NCBI GenBank assembly: GCA_964017235.1
Contig: OZ024936.1
Span: forward strand, 38,524,040 to 38,588,039
Source: Sabellastarte sp. h YS-2021
Lineage: Eukaryota; Annelida; Polychaeta; Sabellida; Sabellidae
DNA length: 64,000 nucleotides
Direction of reading: 5' to 3'
In this document: piece by piece, positions 56,456 through 64,000 of the stretch
How the letters are laid out: each line of letters begins with the position of its first letter
Position numbering within the stretch: the first letter of the stretch is position 1
Program-made: the position numbers and the translations under genes
Notes under the pieces: model-generated
What the model saw: only the letters and a program-made list of their open reading frames with translations
Told to the model about the DNA's origin: nothing
Databases searched by the model: none

Positions 56456-57359
56456 ATTTTTCTCAAAAACTGCTTCATCTACTTTTGGGAGAGCTTTCAC
56501 ATGGTGAAGTTTCAGACCCGTAGCTAATTATTCACCTACTCAAAATGAGTAAATGTGAATTATCCCTAAAAGTATTGGGGATATCCAATTTTTCTTAAAT
56601 AACTCATTCACCTACTTTTGGAAGAGCTTTCACTTGGTGAAGTTTCAGACCCGTAGCTAATTATTCACCTACTCAAATTGAGTAAATGCTAATTATCTCT
56701 AAAAGTATTGTGGATATCCAATTTTTATCAAATTACTCGTTTATCTACTTTTGGGAGAGCTTTCACATGGTGAAGTTCCAGACCCGTAGCTAATTACTCA
56801 CCTACTCAAAATGAGTAAATGTGAATTATCTGTAAAAGTATTGCAGATATCCAATTTTTCTCAAATAACTCATTCACCTACTTTTGGGAGAGCTTTTACT
56901 TGGTGAGGTTTCAGACCCGTAGCTAATTATTCACCTACTCAAAATGAGTAAATGTGAATCATCTCTAAAAGTGTTGCGGATATCCAATTTTTATCAAATA
57001 ACTCATTCATCTACTTTTGGGAGGGCTTTCACATGGTGAAGTTTCAGACCCGTAGCTAATTACTCACCTACTCAAAATGAGTAAATGTGAATTATCTGTA
57101 AAAGTATTGCAGATATCCAATTTTTCTCAAATAACTCATTCACCTACTTTTGGGAGAGCTTTTACTTGGTGAGGTTTCAGACCCGTAGCTAATTATTCAC
57201 CTACTCAAAATGAGTAAATGTGAATCATCTCTAAAAGTATTGCGGATATCCAATTTTTATCAAATAACTCATTCATCTACTTTTGGGAGGGCTTTCACAT
57301 GGTGAATTTTCAGAGCCGTAGCTAATTATTCACCTCCTCAAAATGAGTAAATGTTAATT
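56456..57359 (+). repeat. Array E segment (133 bp monomers), host of G
   Basis: About seven monomers with GAGCTTTCACATGGTGAAGT, CACCTACTCAAAATGAGTAA and AGTATTGCGGATATCCAATT, alternating between ...TTTTTATCAAA and ...TTTTTCTCAAA versions. The last monomer is cut at AAATGTTAATT, where G begins. Confidence 0.88.
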
Positions 57360-57749
57360 AAGCGTCCCACAAGGGACGCTTGTTTGTGTATGGGAGACCT
57401 TCAGGCTCCACCGGCTCCGGCGGCTCCGCATTTTGTTTTCCTTATAACTCTGTAACCGTTAAGCGGATTCTTTTCAAATTTGGCAGGTTTAGGCAGTAGC
57501 CTTGGGGAATTTTTTTGAATATGCTGCAGTGACATTTCAACCAATCAGAGAGGTCACATGACCAAAAATGTCTTTTTTCGATGAGGAAGCTTGTCCGGAT
57601 GATAACTTGAAAGGAATTTTATCAATTCACCTGAAACTTGGCAAATACATTCATTCTATTAAAATCTGGAAATCATTAGATTTTGGCATTGATTGGTTAA
57701 GAAATGGCCGAGTAATTAATGATTAATCAATCATTATGAATTTTCCAAA

Positions 57750-58355
57750 TAAGGAAAACACAAAAATGCTTATATCTCGAAAACCGTGCTAGATAGAGCG
57801 ATTTCGACAAAATTTTTGATCCGCAGGGCATCTCTGAAGAGTAGTTATCCCAATTTTCAAAAAATTTTTGTCTCGCCAAAAATGGCGGCCATTTTGAATT
57901 TTCGAATTTTTCGCAACAATTGCAAAACACAAAAATGCTTATATCTCGAAAACCGTGCTAGATAGAGCGATTTCGATGAAATTTTTGACCCACAGGGTAT
58001 CTCTGCAGAGTAGTTATCCCAATTTTCAAAAAAATTTTGTCTCGCCAAAAATGGCAGCCATTTTGAATTTTCGAATTTTTCGCAAAAATTACAAAACACA
58101 AAAATGCTTATATCTCGAAAACCGTGCTAGATAGAGCGATTTCGACGAAATTTTTGATCCACAGGGTATCTCTGCAGAGTAGCCATGCCAATTTTCAAAA
58201 AAATTTTCTCTTGCCAAAAATGGCGGCCATCGTGAATCTTCGAATTTTTGCGCAAAAATTGCAAAACACAAAAATGGTAATATTTCGAAAACCGTGCTAC
58301 ATAGAGCGATTTCGACGAAATTTTTGATCTTCAGGGTATCTCTGCAGAGCAGCTA
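57750..58355 (+). repeat. F-like monomers in G, left block
   Basis: About four units with ATATCTCGAAAACCGTGCTA, GATAGAGCGATTTCGACGAA, CAGGGTATCTCTGCAGAGTA and AAAATGGCGGCCATTTTGAA. These are clearly related to array F but form a separate subfamily. Confidence 0.88.
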
Positions 58356-59390
58356 TCCCAAAGAGCTTTCACTTGGTGAAGTTTCAGACCCATAGCTAAT
58401 TGCTCACCTACTCGAAATGAGTAAATGCGAATTACCTCTAAAAGTATTGCAGATAGCCAACTTTTCTCAAATAACTGATTCACCTACTTTTGGAAGAGCT
58501 TTCACTTGGTGAAGTTTCAGACCCGTAGCTAATTACTCACCTACTCGAAATGAGTAAATGCGAATTACCTCTAAAAGTATTGCAGATAGCCAATTTTTCT
58601 CAAATAACTCATTCACCTACTTTTGGAAGAGCTTTCACATGGTGAAGTTTCAGACCCATAGCTAATTATTTACCTACTCAAAATGAGTAAATGCTAATTA
58701 TCTGTAAAAGTATTGCGGATACCCAATTTTTATCAAATAACTCATTCATCTACTTGTGGGAGAGCTTTCACATGGTGAAGTTTCAGACCCATAGCTAATT
58801 ACTCACCTACTCAAAATGAGTAAATGCGAATTATCTCTAAAAGTATTGCAGATAGCCAATTTTTCTCAAATAACTCATTCACCTAGTTTTGGGAGAGCTT
58901 TCACTCTGTGAAGTTTCAGACCCATAGCTATTTATTCACCTACTCAAAATGAGTAAATGCTAATTATCTGTAAAAGTATTGCGGATACCCAATTTTTATC
59001 AAATACTCATTCATCTACTTGTGGGAGAGCTTTCACTTGGTGAAGTTTCAGACCCATAGCTAATTACTCACCTATTCAAAATGAGTAAATGTGAATTATC
59101 TCTAAAAGTATTGCAGATAGCCAATTTTTCTCTAATAACTCATTCACCTACTTTTGGGAGAGCTTTCACTTGGTGAAGTTTCAGACCCATAGCTAATTAT
59201 TCACCTACTCAAAATGAGTAAATGTGAATTATCTCTACAAGTATTGCAGATAGTCAATTATTCTCAAATAACTCATTCACCTACTTTTGGGAGAGCTTTC
59301 ACTCTGTGAAGTTTCAGACCCATAGCTATTTATTCACCTACTCAAAATGAGTAAATGCGAATTATCTCTAAAAGTATTGCAGATAGCCAG
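58356..59390 (+). repeat. Array E block 1 in G
   Basis: About eight 133 bp monomers. The junction with the F-like block at about 58360 (CTATCCCAAAGAGCTTTCAC) is repeated exactly at 59889. Confidence 0.9.
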
Positions 59391-59394
59391 ATTG

Positions 59395-59888
59395 GTTAAG
59401 AAATGGCCGAGTAATTAATGATTAATTAATCATTATGAATTTTCCAAATAAGGAAAACACAAAAATGCTTATATCTCGAAAACCGTGCTAGATAGAGCGA
59501 TTTCGACGAAATTTTTGACCCACAGGGTATATCTGCAGAGTAGCCATGCCAATTTTCAAAAAAATTTTATCTCGCCAAAAATGGCGGCCATTTTGAATTT
59601 TCGAATTTTTCGCAAAATTGCAAAACACAAAAATGCTTATATCTCGAAAACCGTGCTAGATAGAGCGATTTCGACGAAATTTTTGACCCACAGGTTATCT
59701 CTGCAGAGTAGCCATGCCAATTTTCAAAAAAATTTTCTCTTGCCAAAAATGGCGGCCATTTTGAATTTTCGAATTTTTGCGCAAAAATTGCAAAACACAA
59801 AAATGGTAATATTTCGAAAACCGTGCTACATAGAGCGATTTCGACGAAATTTTTGATCTTCAGGGTATCTCTGCAGAGCAGCTATCCC
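59395..59888 (+). repeat. F-like monomers in G, second block
   Basis: Three F-like units. The block starts with the G leader words GATTGGTTAAGAAATGGCCG (59393), as at 57692, and ends in the same sequence as the first block, so it arose by internal duplication. Confidence 0.88.
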
Positions 59889-62800
59889 AAAGAGCTTTCA
59901 CTTGGTGAAGTTTCAGACCCATAGCTAATTGCTCACCTACTCGAAATGAGTAAATGCGAATTACCTCTAAAAGTATTGCAGATAGCCAACTTTTCTCAAA
60001 TAACTGATTCACCTACTTTTGGAAGAGCTTTCACTTGGTGAAGTTTCAGACCCGTAGCTAATTACTCGCCTACTCAAAATGAGTAAATGCTAATTATCTC
60101 TAAAGTATTGCAGATAGCCAATTTTTCTCAAATAACTCATTCACCTACTTTTGGGAGAGCTTTCACTTAGTGAAGTTTCAGACCCATAGCTAATTACTCA
60201 CCTACTCAAAATGAGTAAATGCGAATTATCTGTAAAAGTATTGCAGATAGCCAATTTTTCTCAAATAACTCATTCACCTACTTTTGGGAGAGCTTTCACT
60301 TGGTGAAGTTTCAGACCCATAGCTAATTACTCACCTACTCAAAATGAGTAAATGCGAATTATCTCTAAAAGTATTGCAGATAGCCAATTTTTGTCAAATT
60401 AATCATTCACCTACTTTTGGGAGAGCTTTCACTTGGTGAAGTTTCAGACTCATAGCTAATTACTCACCTACTCAAAATGAGTGCGAATTATCTCTAAAAG
60501 TATTGCAGATAGCCAATTTTTCTCAAATAACTCATTCACCTACTTTTGGGAGAGCTTTCACTCTGTGAAGTTTCAGACCCATAGCTAATTACTCACCTAC
60601 TCAAAATGAGTAAATGCGAATTATCTGTGAAAGTATTGCAGATAGCCAATTTTTCTCAAATAACTCATTCACCTACTTTTGGCAGAGCTTTCACTTGGTG
60701 AAGTTTCAGACCCATAGCTAATTACTCACCTACTGAAAATGAGTAAATGTGAATTATCTCTAAAAGTATTGCAGATAGCCAATTTTTCTCAAATAACTCA
60801 TTCACCTACTTTTGGGAGAGCTTTCACTTGGTGAAGTTTCAGACCCATAGCTAATTACTCACCTACTGAAAATGAGTAAATGCGAATTATCTCTAAAAGT
60901 ATTGCAGATAGCCAATTTTTCTCAAATAACTCATTCACCTACTTTTGGCAGAGCTTTCACTTGGTGAAGTTTCAGACCCATAGCTAATTACTCACCAACT
61001 CAAAATGAGTAAATGCGAATTATCTCTAAAAGTATTGCAGATAACCAGTTTTTCTCAAATTATTCATTCACCTACTTTTGGGAGAGCTTTCACTTGGTGA
61101 AGTTTCAGACCCATAGCTAATTACTCACCTACTCAAAATGAGTAAATGCGAATTATCTGTAAAAGTATTGCAGATAGCCAATTTTTCTCAAATAACTCAT
61201 TCACCTACTTTTGGGAGAGCTTTCACTCTGTGAAGTTTCAGACCCATAGCTAATTACTCAGCTACTCAAAATGAGTAAATGCGAATTATCTCTAAAAGTA
61301 TTGCAGATAGCCAATTTTTCTCAAATAACTCATTCACCTACTTTTGGCAGAGCTTTCACTTGGTGAAGTTTCAGACCCATAGCTAATTACTCACCTACTG
61401 AAAATGAGTAAATGTGAATTATCTCTAAAAGTATTGCAGATAGCCAATTTTTCTCAAATAACTCACCTACTTTTGGGAGAGCTTTCACTTGGTGAAGTTT
61501 CAGACCCATAGCTAATTACTCACCTACTGAAAATGAGTAAATGCGAATTATCTCTAAAAGTATTGCAGATAGCCAATTTTTCTCAAATAACTCATTCACC
61601 TACTTTTGGCAGAGCTTTCACTTGGTGAAGTTTCAGACCCATAGCTAATTACTCACCTACTCAAAATGAGTAAATGCGAATTATCTCTAAAAGTATTGCA
61701 GATAGCCAGTTTTTCTCAAGTTATTCATTCACCTACTTTTGGGAGAGCTTTCACTTGGTGAAGTTTCAGACCCATAGCTAATTACTCACCTACTCAAAAT
61801 GAGTAAATGCGAATTATCTGTAAAAGTATTGCAGATAGCCAATTTTTCTGAAATAACTCATTCACCTACTTTTGGGAGAGCTTTCACTTGGTGAAGTTTC
61901 AGACCCATAGCTAATTACTCACCTACTCAAAATGAGTGAATGCGATTTATCTCTAAAAGTATTGCAGATAGCCAATTTTTGTCAAATTAATCATTCACCT
62001 ACTTTTGGGAGAGCTTTCACTTGGTGAAGTTTCAGACCCATAGCTAATTACTCGTCTACTCAAAATGAGTAAATGTGAATTATCTCTAAAAGTATTGCAG
62101 ATAGCCAATTTTTCTCAAATAACTCATTCACCTACTTTTGGGAGAGCTTTCACTCTGTGAAGTTTCAGACCCATAGCTAATTACTCACCTACTCAAAATG
62201 AGTAAATGCGAATTATCTCTAAAAGTATTGCAGATAGCCAATTTTTCTCAAATAACTCATTCACCTACTTTTGGCAGAGCTTTCACTTGGTGAAGTTTCA
62301 GACCCATAGCTAATTACTCACCTACTGAAAATGAGTAAATGTGAATTATCTCTAAAAGTATTGCAGATAGCCAATTTTTCTCAAATAACTCATTCACCTA
62401 CTTTTGGCAGAGCTTTCACTTGGTGAAGTTTCAGACCCATAGCTAATTACTCACCTACTGAAAATGAGTAAATGCGAATTATCTCTAAAAGTATTGCAGA
62501 TAGCCAATTTTTCTCAAATAACTCATTCACCTACTTTTGGCAGAGCTTTCACTTGGTGAAGTTTCAGACCCATAGCTAATTACTCACCTACTCAAAATGA
62601 GTAAATGCGAATTATCTCTAAAAGTATTGCAGATAGCCAGTTTTTCTCAAGTTATTCATTCACCTACTTTTGGGAGAGCTTTCACTTGGTGAAGTTTCAG
62701 ACCCATAGCTAATTACTCACCTACTCAAAATGAGTAAATGCGAATTATCTGTAAAAGTATTGCAGATAGCCAATTTTTCTCAAATAACTCATTCACCTAC

Positions 62801-63480
62801 TTTTGGGAGAGCTTTCACTTGGTGAAGTTTCAGACCCATAGCTAATTACTCACCTACTCAAAATGAGTGAATGCGAATTATCTCTAAAAGTATTGCAGAT
62901 AGCCAATTTTTGTCAAATTAATCATTCACCTACTTTTGGGAGAGCTTTCACTTGGTGAAGTTTCAGACCCATAGCTAATTACTCGTCTACTCTAAATGAG
63001 TAAATGCGAATTATCTCTAAAAGTATTGCAGATAGCCAATTTTTCTCAAATAACTCATTCACCTACTTTTGGGAGAGCTTTCACTTGGTGAAGTTTCAGA
63101 CCCATAGCTAATTACTCACCTACTCAAAATGAGTAAATGCGAATTATCTCTAAAAGTATTGCAGATAGCCAATTTTTCTCAAATAACTGATTCACCTACT
63201 TTTGGGAGAGCTTTCACTTGGTGAAGTTTCAGACCCATAGCTAATTTTTCACCTACTCAAAATGAGTAAATGCGAATTATCTCTAAAAGTATTGCGGATA
63301 CCCAATTTTTATCAAATAACTCATTCATCTACTTTTGGGAGAACTTTCACTTGGTGAAGTCCCAGACCCGTAGGTAATTACTCACCTACTCAAAAGGAGT
63401 AAATGTGAATTATCCCTTAATGGTATTGCAGACAGCCAATTTTTCTCAAATATCTCATTCACCTACTTTTGGGAGAGCTT
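59889..63480 (+). repeat. Array E block 2 in G (about 27 monomers)
   Basis: 133 bp monomers with GGGAGAGCTTTCACTTGGTG and AGTTTCAGACCCATAGCTAA. Rare variants recur about 930 bp apart: CTCAAGTTATTCATTC (61716, 62646), ATGAGTGAATGCGA (61932, 62862) and TACTCGTCTACTC (62050, 62980). This defines a seven-monomer higher-order repeat. Confidence 0.92.
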
Positions 63481-64000
63481 TCACACACGAAAATGAAAAA
63501 TTGTGAATATCTCGGAAAAGCTATTTCTTCTCCTTTAATGCTCGGCGGGAGATACACACCGCGACAGTGGTCTTGTCAAAACATTTTGTCTCCCCAAAAA
63601 TGGTGGCCATTTTGAATTTTCAAAGTTTTTGCAAAACACAAAAATGCTTATATCTCGAAAACCGTGCTAGATGGAGCGAACTCAACAAAATTTTTGACCT
63701 GCTGGGTTCTCTGCAGAGTAGCCATGCCAATTTTCAAAATATTTTTTTCTCGCCAAATATAGCGGACATTTCGAATTTTCGAATTTTTTGCAAAACACAA
63801 AAATGCTTATATCTTGAAAACCGTACTAGATAGAGCAGACTGCACTGACTTTGGTTGCCACAACAGTATAAGGCTAGAAACGAAGCATTTTCTTAATACT
63901 TTAGCACTCACCGTTATATCCTTTTCGGGACGCTTTGTTTTTGCTATGCAAAAACATTATCTTTTTTTTTGCGAGCGATCCTCTAGTTAATTATTTTGTA

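Larger units (their letters stand above)
57360..63986 (+). mobile_element. G, rolling-circle-type element filling the right end
   Basis: The 5' hairpin (57360-57381) has a 9 bp perfect stem AAGCGTCCC/GGGACGCTT with loop ACAA. A CCGGCTCCGGCGGCTCCG leader and TTTTCAAATTTGGCAGG follow. The body alternates F-like monomers (57750-58355, 59395-59888, 63565-63840) with E monomers (58356-59390, 59889-63480). At the 3' end GGGACGCTT recurs (63927-63935), followed by hairpin TGTTTTTGC-TAT-GCAAAAACA (63936-63956) and CTAG (63983-63986) before TTAATTA. No coding capacity. The flank after 63986 is only 14 bp, so the host continuation is not checkable here. Confidence 0.8.

Noticed and set aside
35000..63480. 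CRISPR-like array
   Set aside because: Units are 133-169 bp of continuous similarity without alternating unique spacers, in an animal-type genome and inside transposable elements.
4734..63986. Autonomous Helitron with Rep/helicase ORF
   Set aside because: No HUH-type Rep motif or helicase motif could be seen in any frame of the rolling-circle-type elements; all appear non-autonomous.

Overview
The window reads as AT-rich, repeat-dominated DNA from an animal nuclear genome. DIRS, CR1/L2-like and L1/Tx1-like retrotransposon remnants, hAT-like elements, TA- and TAA-flanked MITEs, a tRNA-derived SINE and about 45 kb of rolling-circle-type (Helitron/Helentron-like) elements packed with tandem arrays point to an invertebrate, plausibly a marine one. 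The element architecture recalls the pearl-type elements of bivalves, but the species cannot be fixed from sequence alone. I see no credible host protein-coding gene, rRNA or intact tRNA. Nearly every open frame in the arrays is a by-product of a 133-169 bp monomer that happens to lack stops.

Left part (1-13352): a decayed DIRS retrotransposon (1-2551), followed by a foldback-like element (about 2590-3712), a LINE 3' fragment (4154-4465), a minus-strand rolling-circle copy Q0 (4734-5494), a TA-flanked MITE (6202-6418), a 1,260 bp hAT derivative with an exact 8 bp target duplication and a surviving BED-finger exon (6840-8099), one end of a second hAT-like element (8754-8912), a CR1/L2-like LINE (9060-12565) split by a 699 bp MITE with TAA duplications, and a complete SINE with an exact 12 bp target duplication (12771-12930).

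Middle and right part (13353-64000): a nest of elements. I name five families by their ends: X (ATGTCAGC...), P (TACCCCACAGCCC...), Q (GTATCCCC...), R (ATGTCCACCC...) and G (AAGCGTCCC...). Copy X-D (13353-13427, resuming at 32877) is interrupted by X-C (13428-32876). X-C is interrupted by a hAT-like element (13499-15092, itself carrying a MITE inside a MITE), by P1 and Q1, and by a head-to-tail chain P2-Q2-XA inserted in one T-run. After an L1/Tx1-like fragment comes R1, split by R2, which carries about 65 copies of a 169 bp monomer. Next is a dimeric 321 bp array split by XB, then a 133 bp array split by G, which ends near the window's right edge.

The main result is a shared terminal layout in families that look unrelated in primary sequence. 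Each has a 5' terminal hairpin directly after TT, a repeat of the hairpin's inner arm close to the 3' end, a 3' hairpin, and a terminus (often CTAG) directly before T(T). None encodes a Rep/helicase in this window, so all are presumably non-autonomous. Internal satellites are shared between families with different ends, which suggests modular exchange of arrays. Several junctions are readable to within a few bases because the host monomer resumes on the other side.
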